This document shows, piece after piece, positions 1-7,808 of a DNA stretch of 64,000 nt; positions within the stretch are counted from its first letter, which is position 1, and each line of letters begins with the position of its first letter. The stretch covers positions 62,001 to 126,000 of the forward strand of contig JAFLDS010000009.1 in the NCBI GenBank assembly GCA_017302295.1, read 5' to 3'. The notes below the pieces were generated by a model. It saw nothing but the letters and a program-made list of their open reading frames with translations, searched no databases and had not been told where the DNA came from. Made by a program: the position numbers and the translations under genes. This DNA comes from Thauera sp. (lineage in GTDB: Bacteria; Pseudomonadota; Gammaproteobacteria; Burkholderiales; Rhodocyclaceae).

Positions 1-1
1 C

Positions 2-424
2 GCGGTGGTCGATCTGAAGGCCCTGGGCGAGCGCCAGATCGTGATCGATTGCGATGTGCTTCAGGCCGACGGCGGCACCCGCACCGCAGCCATCACCGGT
101 GCCTGCGTGGCGGTGCACGATGCGCTGCAGACCCTGGTGGCGGCCGGCAAGCTCGAGCGCAGCCCGATGAGCGACTTCGTCGCCGCCGTGTCGGTGGGCA
201 TCCACCAGGGCGTGCCGGTGCTCGATCTCGACTATGCTGAAGACTCGGACTGCGATACCGACATGAATGTGGTGATGACGGGCAGCGGCGGCCTCATCGA
301 GGTGCAGGGCACCGCCGAGGGCGCCGCCTTCTCGCGCGCCGAACTGAACGCCCTGCTCGACCTCGCCGAGGCCGGCATCGGCCAGTTGAATGCCGCGCAA
401 CGCAGCGCCATCGCCGGAGGCTGA
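2..424 (+). CDS. rph: Ribonuclease PH, C-terminal part (5' end outside window)
   Basis: This is the last 140 codons of RNase PH, the phosphorolytic 3'-5' exoribonuclease that trims tRNA 3' ends in the cytoplasm. The reading frame is open through the first base, so the gene starts upstream of the window. Family hallmarks in view are the [20 protein letters not shown] stretch near the start and the [19 protein letters not shown] segment, which carries the conserved acidic residues of the active-site half. It ends with TGA 3 bp before rdgB, and rph-rdgB-hemW is a common proteobacterial order, so co-transcription is likely. Full RNase PH is about 240 residues; roughly 100 are missing here. Confidence 0.95.
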   Translation, partial: AVVDLKALGERQIVIDCDVLQADGGTRTAAITGACVAVHDALQTLVAAGKLERSPMSDFVAAVSVGIHQGVPVLDLDYAEDSDCDTDMNVVMTGSGGLIEVQGTAEGAAFSRAELNALLDLAEAGIGQLNAAQRSAIAGG

Positions 425-427
425 TCC

Positions 428-1024
428 ATGAGCAAGCGACTCGTCCTCGCCAGCAACAACGCCAAGAAGGCCGTCGAGATGCAGGCCCTGCTCGCGCCGC
501 TGGGCATCGAGGTCATCCCGCAGTCGGCGCTGGGCGTGAGCGAGGCCGAGGAGCCGCACGCCACCTTCGTCGAGAACGCGCTCGCCAAGGCGCGGCATGC
601 CGCGGCGGCCACCGGCCTGCCCGCCATCGCCGACGACTCCGGCCTGTGCGTGGAGGCGCTGGGCGGCGCGCCCGGCGTGCAGTCGGCGCGCTTCGCCGGG
701 GAGCCGAAATCCGACGCGCGCAACAACGCGCTGCTGCTGCAGAAGCTCGCCGGCGTCGCGGACCGTCGCGCCTACTTCTACTCGACCGTGGTGCTGGTGC
801 GCCATGCGGAAGATCCGCGCCCGCTGATCGCCGACGGCGAATGGCACGGCACCATCCTCGAGGCCGAGCGCGGCACGGGCGGCTTCGGCTACGACCCGCT
901 GTTCTGGCTGCCCGATCTCGAGCAGACCGCCGCCGAGCTCGACGCCGGGCTGAAGAACAAGCTCAGCCATCGCGGCGCAGCGATGCGCCACCTGCTCGAC
1001 AGCCTCGCCCACCACCCGCTCTGA
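428..1024 (+). CDS. rdgB: XTP/dITP pyrophosphatase (RdgB/HAM1 family)
   Basis: A 198-residue protein of normal family length. RdgB hydrolyses non-canonical purine nucleoside triphosphates (dITP, XTP, ITP) to monophosphates and so keeps deaminated purines out of DNA and RNA. The N-terminus has the substrate-binding LASNNAKKAVEM motif (usual form SxNxxK), followed by the ADDSGLCVEAL catalytic segment and GTGGFGYDPLFW, all diagnostic. The end has the conserved KNKLSHRGAA stretch. The ATG start lies 3 bp after rph, so translation is probably coupled. No oddities. Confidence 0.96.
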   Translation: MSKRLVLASNNAKKAVEMQALLAPLGIEVIPQSALGVSEAEEPHATFVENALAKARHAAAATGLPAIADDSGLCVEALGGAPGVQSARFAGEPKSDARNNALLLQKLAGVADRRAYFYSTVVLVRHAEDPRPLIADGEWHGTILEAERGTGGFGYDPLFWLPDLEQTAAELDAGLKNKLSHRGAAMRHLLDSLAHHPL

Positions 1025-1059
1025 GCCGGCGGCGCACCTTGTCGCGCGCCTCATACCCC

Positions 1060-2289
1060 ATGACCGAACGCCGCATCATCCCCTTGCAACCGGCCTCGCC
1101 GCTGCAGCGCGCCGTCGCGCTCCCCGAGCGGCCGCAGCTTGCCGTGCCGCCGCCCCTGTCGCTGTATGTGCATTTCCCGTGGTGCGTGCGCAAGTGCCCT
1201 TACTGCGACTTCAACTCGCACACCACTCGCGGCGCCGACGCCGCCATTCCTGAGGCGGCGTGGATCGACGCCGTCATCGCCGACCTGCAGGCCGCGCTGC
1301 CCCAGGTGTGGGGGCGCCGGGTGCACAGCGTGTTCTTCGGTGGCGGCACGCCCAGCCTGATGTCGGCCGCCGGGCTGGACCGCCTGCTGACCGCGATCCG
1401 CATGCTGCTGCCGCTCGACCCGCTGGCCGAGATCACCCTCGAGGCCAACCCGGGCACCGTCGAGGCCGCGCGCTTTCGCGACTTCCGTGCGGCCGGGGTG
1501 AATCGGCTGTCGCTGGGCATCCAGAGCTTCGACGATGCGATGCTCGCGCGCATCGGCCGCATCCACGGCGGGGACGAGGCAAGGCGCGCGATCGACATCG
1601 CGCAGACCCATTTCGAGCGGGTGAACCTCGACCTGATGTACGCCCTGCCGGAGCAGACGCTGCCGATGGCGCTTGCGGATCTGGAGACGGCGCTCGGCTT
1701 CGGCACCGAGCACCTGTCGTGCTATCACCTGACGCTCGAGCCCAACACGCCTTTCGCCCACAGCCCGCCGCCGCTGCCCGACGAGGACGCCGCCGCCGAC
1801 ATGCAGGAGGGGATCGAGCACCGGCTCGCGGAGGCGGGATTCGAGCACTACGAGACCTCCGCCTTCGCCCGCCCGGGCCGGCGCAGCGTGCACAACCTGA
1901 ACTACTGGACTTTCGGCGACTACCTCGGCATCGGCCCCGGCGCACACGGCAAGCTCTCCAGCCACGAAGGCATCCGCCGCGAGATGCGCCACAAGCACCC
2001 GACGCGCTACCTCGAAGGCGCGGCGCGCGGCGACTTCGTGCAGGAGGCGCGCGAGGTCGGCACGGCCGAGCTGCCCTTCGAGTTCATGATGAACGCGCTG
2101 CGCCTTACCGGCGGTGTTCCGCCGGATCTGTTCGCCTCACGCACCGGCCTGCCGCTGGAGGCGATCGCCGACGAATTGCGCGCGGCGCGCGATCGCGGAT
2201 TGCTCGAGATCACCGCCGACGCGATGCGGCCGACGCTGCAGGGACGGCGCTTTCTCAACGACCTGCTGCAGGTCTTCTTGCGCGACTGA
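1060..2289 (+). CDS. hemW: Radical SAM heme chaperone HemW
   Basis: A 409-residue radical SAM protein. The cluster-binding CVRKCPYCDFNSH motif (CxxxCxxC) is near residue 50, followed by VFFGGGTPSLM and the C-terminal HemN-like domain. HemW proteins bind heme and insert it into respiratory enzymes; they were once misnamed oxygen-independent coproporphyrinogen oxidases. The first ATG compatible with the N-terminal strand of the TIM barrel is 35 bp after rdgB; an open frame further upstream runs through rdgB in another phase and is not coding. The nearly constant rdgB-hemW order supports the call. HemN proper is longer and has an N-terminal extension that is absent here. Confidence 0.93.
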   Translation: MTERRIIPLQPASPLQRAVALPERPQLAVPPPLSLYVHFPWCVRKCPYCDFNSHTTRGADAAIPEAAWIDAVIADLQAALPQVWGRRVHSVFFGGGTPSLMSAAGLDRLLTAIRMLLPLDPLAEITLEANPGTVEAARFRDFRAAGVNRLSLGIQSFDDAMLARIGRIHGGDEARRAIDIAQTHFERVNLDLMYALPEQTLPMALADLETALGFGTEHLSCYHLTLEPNTPFAHSPPPLPDEDAAADMQEGIEHRLAEAGFEHYETSAFARPGRRSVHNLNYWTFGDYLGIGPGAHGKLSSHEGIRREMRHKHPTRYLEGAARGDFVQEAREVGTAELPFEFMMNALRLTGGVPPDLFASRTGLPLEAIADELRAARDRGLLEITADAMRPTLQGRRFLNDLLQVFLRD

Positions 2290-2390
2290 GGCGGCGGCAC
2301 AGGTCCGCAAGAAACGGATTGCGCCAGCGTGCAGTGCAGCCATACTGGGCTCGACCTCGCGCTGCACCCCGTTCCACGCCGGAGTCCGCC

Positions 2391-3290
2391 ATGCCCGACG
2401 ACGCACGACACCAGTACGCCCTGATCGCGAAGGCGATCGCCTTCATTCGCGCGCATGCACGGACGCAGCCCTCGCTCGATGAGATCGCCGCCGCGGTGCA
2501 CCTCAGCCCGGCTCACCTGCAGCGCGTGTTCTCGGCCTGGGCAGGCATCTCGCCAAAGCGCTTCCTGCAATATCTGACCAAGGAGCATGCGCTGCGCCAG
2601 CTCGCCGCCGCGCACGACACCCTGTCGGTGGCCTGCGACAGCGGCCTCAGCAGCACGAGCCGGCTGCACGCGCTGATGGTGAGTTGCGAGGCGATGACGC
2701 CGGGCGAGATCCAGGCCGCCGGCCGCGGCCTCGACATCGGCTACGGCTTTGCGCCCTCGCCGTTCGGCACCGCGCTCGCCGGGTGGACGGCGCGCGGCGT
2801 GTGCCATTTCGCTTTCGCCACCGCCGACGACGCGGCGATGGTCGCCGAGCTGGCGGCGCTGTGGCCGGGCGCCGCGCTGCGCCGCGACGACGGCGCGGCG
2901 CAGGGTCTGCTGCACCGCATCTTCCCGCGCATGCCGACGCGCGGATCGGTGCATCTGGTGCTGCGCGGCACGAACTTCCAGATCAAGGTGTGGGAAGCGC
3001 TGCTGCGCACCGACTTCGGCAGGCTGACGTCCTACCATCAACTGGCGCAGCGCCTCGGCGCCCCCGGGGCACAGCGCGCGGTCGGCGGCGCGCTCGCGGC
3101 CAATACCCTCGCCTACCTGATCCCCTGCCACCGCGTCATCCGCGAGAGCGGCGACATCGGCAGCTACCGCTGGGGCAGCGAGCGCAAGCTCGCCCTGATC
3201 GGCTGGGAGGCCGCGGGCCTGGATGCCAGCCCGGATGTCGAGCGCGAGCGCAGTGCAGCGGCAGCGACCGCAGCGGCGATCAGCCCTTGA
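2391..3290 (+). CDS. AraC-type HTH / O6-alkylguanine-DNA alkyltransferase fusion (Ada-like, no N-terminal metal domain)
   Basis: This 299-residue protein has two domains. Residues about 10-105 form an AraC-type double helix-turn-helix (DEIAAAVHLSPAHLQRVFSAW, ISPKRFLQYL). Residues about 115-285 form a DNA alkyltransferase with the acceptor motif IPCHRVI (Cys246) and FGRLTSYHQLA. By family knowledge, Cys246 takes the alkyl group from O6-alkylguanine irreversibly. E. coli Ada also has an N-terminal Zn domain whose cysteine is methylated by phosphotriesters and switches on the regulator; that domain is absent, so this protein repairs and may regulate by another cue. RBS-like GGAGTCCGCC precedes the ATG. 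The last 11 bp overlap the convergent PEBP gene. Confidence 0.85.
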   Translation: MPDDARHQYALIAKAIAFIRAHARTQPSLDEIAAAVHLSPAHLQRVFSAWAGISPKRFLQYLTKEHALRQLAAAHDTLSVACDSGLSSTSRLHALMVSCEAMTPGEIQAAGRGLDIGYGFAPSPFGTALAGWTARGVCHFAFATADDAAMVAELAALWPGAALRRDDGAAQGLLHRIFPRMPTRGSVHLVLRGTNFQIKVWEALLRTDFGRLTSYHQLAQRLGAPGAQRAVGGALAANTLAYLIPCHRVIRESGDIGSYRWGSERKLALIGWEAAGLDASPDVERERSAAAATAAAISP

Positions 3291-3909
3291 GCGCCGGATT
3301 CAGCGTGTAGGTGCCGGTGAGCCTGGCCTCGGCCAGCACATGGCCGGCAAGCGCCGCGCGCACGTCGGCTCCGGTGAAACGGCCTTGCACCGCGCAGCGC
3401 GGCACGTCGAGCGCGTACAGCGTGAACACGTAGTGGTGAACGATCTCGTCGTTCCACGGCGGGCACGGGCCGTCGTAGCCGTGATAGTCGCCCTTCATCG
3501 CCTCGTCGCCGGCGAACCAGGCGGTGTAGTCATTCACGCCATGGCGCGCGCCGAGCGCGGCCTCCGGTCCGGGTTTGCCGCCCGGCGTGACTTCGGACGA
3601 AAAATGACCGGCGGCGATCTCGCACAGGTCCGCCGGCAGGTCGACGACGATCCAGTGGAAGAAATCGACGCGCGGCAGGCTGGCCGGGACGGTACGGCCT
3701 TCCTGGTTGACGTCGTCGCCCTTGCTGGGCACGTCGGGATCGTGACAGATGAGCGCGAAGGACTTGGTGCCGGCGGGCACGTCCGACCACGACAGCTGCG
3801 GGTTGAGGTTCTTCCCCAGGCAGACGTGGCCCGCGTCGGCCGGAATGCAGAAGGCGAACTCGCCCGGAATGCGGGCGCCGTCATTGAAGCTCTGGCTGCT
3901 CAGTTTCAT
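3280..3909 (-). CDS. YbhB/YbcL family (PEBP, Raf-kinase-inhibitor-like) protein
   Basis: A 209-residue member of the bacterial phosphatidylethanolamine-binding protein family. Diagnostic pieces are the N-terminal SQSFNDGARIP, LSWSDVPAGTKSFALICHDPD in the ligand pocket, and FFHWIVVDLPAD. No signal peptide is seen, so it is probably cytoplasmic. The biochemical role of bacterial PEBPs is poorly defined; small-molecule or lipid binding is assumed. The ATG is preceded by AAGGAG at good distance. It lies 25 bp downstream of sppA on the same strand and may be the last gene of that transcript. It is slightly longer than E. coli YbhB. Confidence 0.85.
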   Translation of the reverse strand: MKLSSQSFNDGARIPGEFAFCIPADAGHVCLGKNLNPQLSWSDVPAGTKSFALICHDPDVPSKGDDVNQEGRTVPASLPRVDFFHWIVVDLPADLCEIAAGHFSSEVTPGGKPGPEAALGARHGVNDYTAWFAGDEAMKGDYHGYDGPCPPWNDEIVHHYVFTLYALDVPRCAVQGRFTGADVRAALAGHVLAEARLTGTYTLNPALKG

Positions 3910-3934
3910 GCCTCGGTCTCCTTCGTTCGTGTCA

Positions 3935-5773
3935 TCAGGGTGCCTCGCACAGGCAATGCACGTACCGGTGTTGCGGATCGTTCCAGCGCAGCAGCTCGCG
4001 CCCGCTGCGTTGCAGGTCGTCGAGCACTGTCGCCAATGGCGCCGCCGCCACGGCGTGGCCGTCGAGCAGGCCGGCGCTGCCGGCAAGGCCGATCAGGCGG
4101 CGCATCAGGCGCTGCTCGATGGATTCGATCGCCTCCGGCCAGATCACCGCGTAGTGCGTCAGGCCGGCGCGCTGCGCGGTGGCGGCAAGCGCTGCGTCCA
4201 GGCCGCCGAGCTTGTCCACCAGGCCGAGCCCGGCCGCGGCCTGCCCGGTCCACACGCGGCCGCGGGCGACCTTGTCGACGTCGGCGGCCGGCATGCGACG
4301 CGCCTGCGCCACGGTGTCGAGGAAACGCCGGTAGCCATGCTCGATGCCGAGCTGCATCGCCTCGGCGGCGGCAGGGTCGAGCGGCCGGCGCGGATCGAAG
4401 GCGCCGGCAAACGGCGCGGTGGCCACGCCGTCGACGCTGATGCCCAGGCGCTTGAGCGGTTCGGTCAGTTCCGGGAACAGCGCGAAGATGCCGATCGAGC
4501 CGGTCAGCGTGGCCGGCGCGGCCCAGATCTCGTCGGCGCCGGCGGCGATCCAGTAGCCGCCCGATGCGGCGACCGAGCTCATCGACGCCACCACCGGTTT
4601 GCCGGCCTGGCGGGTGAGTTCGAGTTCGCGCCGGATCAGCTCGGAGGCGAAGGCGCTGCCGCCGGGGCTGTCGACGCGCAGCAGCACCGCCTTCACCGTG
4701 TCGTCCTCGCGCGCCGCGCGGATCATCTGCGCGTAGGTGTCGCCGGCCACCACGCCGGCCGCCTCTTCGCCGTCGACGATCGTGCCCTGGGCGACGATCA
4801 CCGCGATCTTGTCACTCGCCGCCGGACGCGCGCTGCGCACCACGTCGAGATAGGCGTCGGCCTCGATGTGGCGGAAGTCCTTGCCGTCGGCATCGATTCC
4901 GACGCGCTCGGCCAGCCGTGCCCGCCACTGGTCGCGCGTGCTGAGCTGGTCCACCAGGCCGGCGTTGCGTGCCGCCAGCGCCGCGTCACCGTTGGCGGCC
5001 GCGAGGATGTCGCGATAGCCATTGACGTAGGCATCCAGCGCACCCGGCGCCAGCTTGCGCGCGGCGCTGACGTCGTCGCGCAGCTGGGTCCACAGGCCGT
5101 CGAGCAGATCGCGCGAGGAGGCGCGGTCCTCGTCGGACATGTCGTTGCGGATGAAAGGCTCGGCGAAGGACTTGTACTCGCCGACGCGGAACACATGCAC
5201 CTTGACGCCCAGCTTGTCGAGCGCGTCCTTGAAGTACATGCCGTAGCGCGCGAGGCCGCGCAGCAGCACGAAACCGTCGGGCGACAGGTGCACCTCGTCG
5301 GCGACCGAAGCCAGGTAGTACTGCGCCTGGTCGAAGTGGTCGCCGCGCGCCAGCACCGGCTTGCCGGAGGCCTTGAAGGCGGCGATCGCCTCGCGCAGCT
5401 CGGCGAGCTTGGACAGCCCGCCCGACTGCAGGCGATCGGTGTCGATCACCAGCGCGCCGATGCGGTCGTCGTTGCGCGCGGCGCGGATCGCCTCGAGCAT
5501 GTCGGCCAGCACCGCGCGCCCGCCCGGCACGCCGCCCGCACGCAACAGCGCCAGCGGCTCGTCGAGCACCGCCTGTTCGACGATGGAGCCGGTCGGACGC
5601 AGCACCAGCGCTGCGCCCTGCGGCACCGTCGGCGCCGGGTGCAGGAACAGCGCGACGAGGATGCCGATGCCCAGCAGCAGCAACAGGTAGAAGAAGCCGC
5701 GCGCGACGAAGTCGAGCGTCCGGCCGATGAAGCGCAGCAAGCCGAACACGAAGCGGAACAGACCCCGGATCAC
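3935..5773 (-). CDS. sppA: Signal peptide peptidase SppA, 67 kDa type (S49 family)
   Basis: A 612-residue membrane-anchored serine protease that degrades signal peptides left in the cytoplasmic membrane. A hydrophobic anchor (residues about 27-45, FFYLLLLLGIGILVALFL) is followed by two S49 domains in tandem. The catalytic dyad is visible: Lys201 in GEYKSFAEP and Ser404 in VAASGGYW, matching E. coli Lys209 and Ser409. The start chosen is GTG at 5773, with AGGGAG eight bases upstream; a longer frame to 5824 runs into trmB and lacks a ribosome-binding site. The gene follows trmB by 13 bp and probably belongs to the thiS-thiG-trmB transcript. Confidence 0.93.
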   Translation of the reverse strand: MIRGLFRFVFGLLRFIGRTLDFVARGFFYLLLLLGIGILVALFLHPAPTVPQGAALVLRPTGSIVEQAVLDEPLALLRAGGVPGGRAVLADMLEAIRAARNDDRIGALVIDTDRLQSGGLSKLAELREAIAAFKASGKPVLARGDHFDQAQYYLASVADEVHLSPDGFVLLRGLARYGMYFKDALDKLGVKVHVFRVGEYKSFAEPFIRNDMSDEDRASSRDLLDGLWTQLRDDVSAARKLAPGALDAYVNGYRDILAAANGDAALAARNAGLVDQLSTRDQWRARLAERVGIDADGKDFRHIEADAYLDVVRSARPAASDKIAVIVAQGTIVDGEEAAGVVAGDTYAQMIRAAREDDTVKAVLLRVDSPGGSAFASELIRRELELTRQAGKPVVASMSSVAASGGYWIAAGADEIWAAPATLTGSIGIFALFPELTEPLKRLGISVDGVATAPFAGAFDPRRPLDPAAAEAMQLGIEHGYRRFLDTVAQARRMPAADVDKVARGRVWTGQAAAGLGLVDKLGGLDAALAATAQRAGLTHYAVIWPEAIESIEQRLMRRLIGLAGSAGLLDGHAVAAAPLATVLDDLQRSGRELLRWNDPQHRYVHCLCEAP

Positions 5774-5786
5774 TGATTGATCTCCC

Positions 5787-6533
5787 TCATGCGACGCGAC
5801 GGAACACCAGGTCCCACACGCCATGGCCGAGCTTGATGCCGCGGTTCTCGAACTTGGTCAGCGGCCGGTAGTCGGGGCGCGGCGCGAAGCCGTCGGCAGT
5901 GTTCTGCAGCGCGGGCTCGGCGGAGATCACCTCAAGCATCCAGTGCGCGTAGTCCTCCCAGTCGGTGGCGCAGTGCAGGTAGCCGCCGGGCGCGAGCTTG
6001 CTCGCCACCAGCGCGACGAATTCGGGCTGCACGATGCGGCGCTTGAAGTGGCGCTTCTTGCGCCACGGGTCGGGGAAGAACAGATGCACGCCGGCGAGTG
6101 CGCCGTCGGCGATCATGTCGCGCATCACCTCGACGGCGTCGTGCTGCATGATGCGCAGGTTGGTGAGCCCGCCTTCGGCGATCAGCTTGCACAGCGCGCC
6201 GACGCCGGGCGTATGCACCTCGATACCGAGGAAGTCGTGGTCGGGCATCGCCGCGGCGATCTTCGCGGTGGTTTCGCCCATGCCGAAGCCGATCTCGAGG
6301 ATCTTCGGCGCCTTGCGGCCGAACGCGGCATCCAGGTCGAGCGGCGCCACGCGGTAGTCGATGCCGATCTTCGGCAGCATGTCGTCGAGGTAGCGATGCT
6401 GCGCTTCGGACATGCGGCCCTGGCGCAGCACGAAGCTGCGGATGCTGCGGCTGGAGAAGCGATGCTCGGGGCTGTCGCGACCGATGATCTCGACGCCGGC
6501 CACCGGCTCCTGCCTGTCTTGCACGTCGCTCAT
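5787..6533 (-). CDS. trmB: tRNA (guanine-N7-)-methyltransferase TrmB
   Basis: A 248-residue SAM-dependent methyltransferase that makes m7G46 in the tRNA variable loop. The Rossmann motif [12 protein letters not shown] and the family-specific [17 protein letters not shown] are present, as is the C-terminal TKFENRG. The N-terminal [14 protein letters not shown] is typical of proteobacterial TrmB. It overlaps the upstream thiG by 4 bp (ATGA), so it is translationally coupled to thiazole synthesis genes. thiG-trmB linkage is common in betaproteobacteria. Confidence 0.96.
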   Translation of the reverse strand: MSDVQDRQEPVAGVEIIGRDSPEHRFSSRSIRSFVLRQGRMSEAQHRYLDDMLPKIGIDYRVAPLDLDAAFGRKAPKILEIGFGMGETTAKIAAAMPDHDFLGIEVHTPGVGALCKLIAEGGLTNLRIMQHDAVEVMRDMIADGALAGVHLFFPDPWRKKRHFKRRIVQPEFVALVASKLAPGGYLHCATDWEDYAHWMLEVISAEPALQNTADGFAPRPDYRPLTKFENRGIKLGHGVWDLVFRRVA

Positions 6534-7315
6534 GAACCGATCAGCCCCTGCGTCGGCGAGCTAGGGTCGGCCGAATAGAACTTGCGCGGCATGCGCCCGG
6601 CAAGGAAGGCCTCGCGGCCGGCCTCGACCGCCTTCTTCATCGCGCTCGCCATCAGCACCGGCTTGCCGGCGGCGGCGATCGCGGTGTTCATCAGCACGCC
6701 GTCGCAGCCCAGCTCCATCGCAATGGCAGCGTCCGACGCGGTGCCCACGCCGGCATCGACCAGCACCGGCACTTTCGCGTTATCGATGATCAGGCGCAGG
6801 TTCCACGGGTTGAGGATGCCCATGCCGGAGCCGATCAGCGAGGCGAGCGGCATCACCGCGACGCAACCGATCTCTTCGAGCATCTTCGCCTGGATGGGGT
6901 CGTCGGCGCAGTAGACCATGACGTCGAAGCCGTCCTTCACCAGCGTCTCGGCCGCCTTCAGCGTCTCGGGCATGTTGGGGAACAGACTCTTCGGGTCGCC
7001 CAGCACCTCGAGCTTCACCAGCGCATGGCCGTCCAACAGCTCGCGCGCCAGGCGCAGCGTGCGCACCGCATCGTCGGCGGTGTAGCAGCCGGCGGTGTTG
7101 GGCAGGATGGTGAATTTCTCCGGCGGCAGCGCGTCGAGCAGGTTGGGCTCGCCCGGGTTCTGGCCGATGTTGGTGCGGCGGATGGCGACGGTGACGATCT
7201 CGGCACCGCTGGCGTCGATCGCCTCGCGCGTTTCGGCGAAGTCCTTGTACTTGCCGGTGCCGACGAGCAGTCGCGAGTTATAGGACTTGCCGGCGATGAC
7301 GAGGGGGTCGTTCAT
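6530..7315 (-). CDS. thiG: Thiazole synthase ThiG
   Basis: This 261-residue TIM-barrel enzyme builds the thiazole phosphate of thiamin from 1-deoxy-xylulose 5-phosphate, dehydroglycine/iminoglycine and sulfur delivered by ThiS thiocarboxylate. Visible motifs are [11 protein letters not shown], the imine-forming lysine in VKLEVLGD, and [20 protein letters not shown] for phosphate binding. The ATG at 7315 gives the usual N-terminus ([20 protein letters not shown]); the open frame extends 15 codons further but without family similarity. It lies 95 bp downstream of thiS; that gap holds a small hairpin. Confidence 0.96.
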   Translation of the reverse strand: MNDPLVIAGKSYNSRLLVGTGKYKDFAETREAIDASGAEIVTVAIRRTNIGQNPGEPNLLDALPPEKFTILPNTAGCYTADDAVRTLRLARELLDGHALVKLEVLGDPKSLFPNMPETLKAAETLVKDGFDVMVYCADDPIQAKMLEEIGCVAVMPLASLIGSGMGILNPWNLRLIIDNAKVPVLVDAGVGTASDAAIAMELGCDGVLMNTAIAAAGKPVLMASAMKKAVEAGREAFLAGRMPRKFYSADPSSPTQGLIGS

Positions 7316-7382
7316 GGTGGGGACCTGGAAAAGAAAGTTCTGACTTGTGGGCACGGACAATTCGCGGCGGGGAACCCGCCTC

Positions 7383-7402
7383 CCTCCCCTTCAAGGGGGA
7401 GG
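7383..7402. repeat. GC-rich hairpin between thiS and thiG
   Basis: CCTCCCC and GGGGAGG form a perfect 7-bp stem around a 6-nt loop, in the 95-bp gap between thiS and thiG. There is no T-run on either side, so it is not a convincing terminator; it may be an intergenic palindromic repeat or an mRNA processing/stability hairpin. Confidence 0.5.
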
Positions 7403-7410
7403 CGCCGGAT

Positions 7411-7614
7411 CTATCCGCCACCCACCGCAACGACGATTTCGAGCCTGTCGCCGTCGGCAAGTTGCACCTCGGCATGGCGCGCCTTGGGCACGATCTCGCC
7501 GTTGCGCTCGACCGCGAGGCGCTTGCCGGCGAGGCCGCGCGCCTCGAGCAGCGCGCGCACGGTGAGACCGGATTGCAGGGATTCGGACTGGCCGTTGAGG
7601 GTGACCTGGATCAT
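7411..7614 (-). CDS. thiS: Sulfur carrier protein ThiS
   Basis: A 67-residue ubiquitin-fold protein ending in the required Gly-Gly (VAVGGG). The C-terminal glycine is adenylated and then converted to a thiocarboxylate, which donates sulfur to ThiG. The MIQVTLNGQ start and the [10 protein letters not shown] segment fit the family. It is the first gene of the minus-strand thiS-thiG-trmB-sppA run and is divergent from metX. No TPP riboswitch could be recognised in the short upstream gap. The extra glycine at the very end is seen in some homologues. Confidence 0.93.
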   Translation of the reverse strand: MIQVTLNGQSESLQSGLTVRALLEARGLAGKRLAVERNGEIVPKARHAEVQLADGDRLEIVVAVGGG

Positions 7615-7670
7615 GGCGATGCGAAGCCGCAGCAGCAGACGGAAGGCTGAAATCTTAACATGCGCCGGGT

Positions 7671-7699
7671 TTGACTTTTCCCGGGCACGGCGCTACTTT
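7671..7699 (+). promoter_or_regulatory. Probable sigma-70 promoter of metX
   Basis: TTGACT (7671-7676) and TACTTT (7694-7699) are separated by 17 bp. The -35 is good (5/6) and the -10 is weak (3/6). Transcription would begin near 7706, exactly where the riboswitch aptamer begins, which supports the assignment. Confidence 0.45.
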
Positions 7700-7706
7700 C
7701 CAGCCA

Positions 7707-7764
7707 TAGCGCCGATTTGAACCAACAGCTTGCGGGCGCTCAATAAATCCGGCTAAAGCGAGGG
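7707..7764 (+). promoter_or_regulatory. SAM-II (SAM-alpha) riboswitch aptamer upstream of metX
   Basis: The element reads in order: AGCGCC (7708-7713), GATTTGAACC, TTGC, GGCGCT (7735-7740), CAATAAAT, GGCTAAA and GAGGG. This follows the known SAM-II order of a P1 5' strand, GAUUUAACC, UGC, a P1 3' strand, GAUAAAU, GCUAAA and a purine-rich end. The P1 stem AGCGCC/GGCGCT is a perfect 6 bp. SAM-II aptamers bind S-adenosylmethionine in an H-type pseudoknot and repress methionine genes, mostly metA/metX in alphaproteobacteria. Its position 44 bp before metX is as expected. A covariance-model hit would settle it. Confidence 0.82.
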
Positions 7765-7766
7765 CG

Positions 7767-7799
7767 ACCCAGTCCGCGTTTATAGCCGGCTGGGTTTTT
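7767..7799 (+). terminator. Intrinsic terminator in the metX leader, expression platform of the SAM-II switch
   Basis: ACCCAG (7767-7772) pairs with CTGGGT (7790-7795). A further CCG (7774-7776) pairs with CGG (7787-7789) past a one-base bulge, and the stem runs straight into a T-tract (TTTTTCGTTTT) just before the metX ATG. The 3' arm can pair instead with the aptamer: TAGCCGG (7783-7789) is the exact complement of CCGGCTA (7749-7755). That alternative pairing would break the terminator and would also use up the GGCTAAA part of the pseudoknot, so the two states exclude each other. Confidence 0.72.
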
Positions 7800-7808
7800 C
7801 GTTTTCAG

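Noticed and set aside
3749-5776. A 675-codon plus-strand open frame over sppA
   Set aside because: It is antisense to SppA, whose catalytic motifs are intact; the plus-strand translation is low-complexity His/Arg/Ala-rich, as is usual for antisense frames in high-GC DNA.
7383-7402. Terminator between thiS and thiG
   Set aside because: A 7-bp stem is present but no T-run follows on the minus strand, and thiG lies in the same operon, so termination is not supported.
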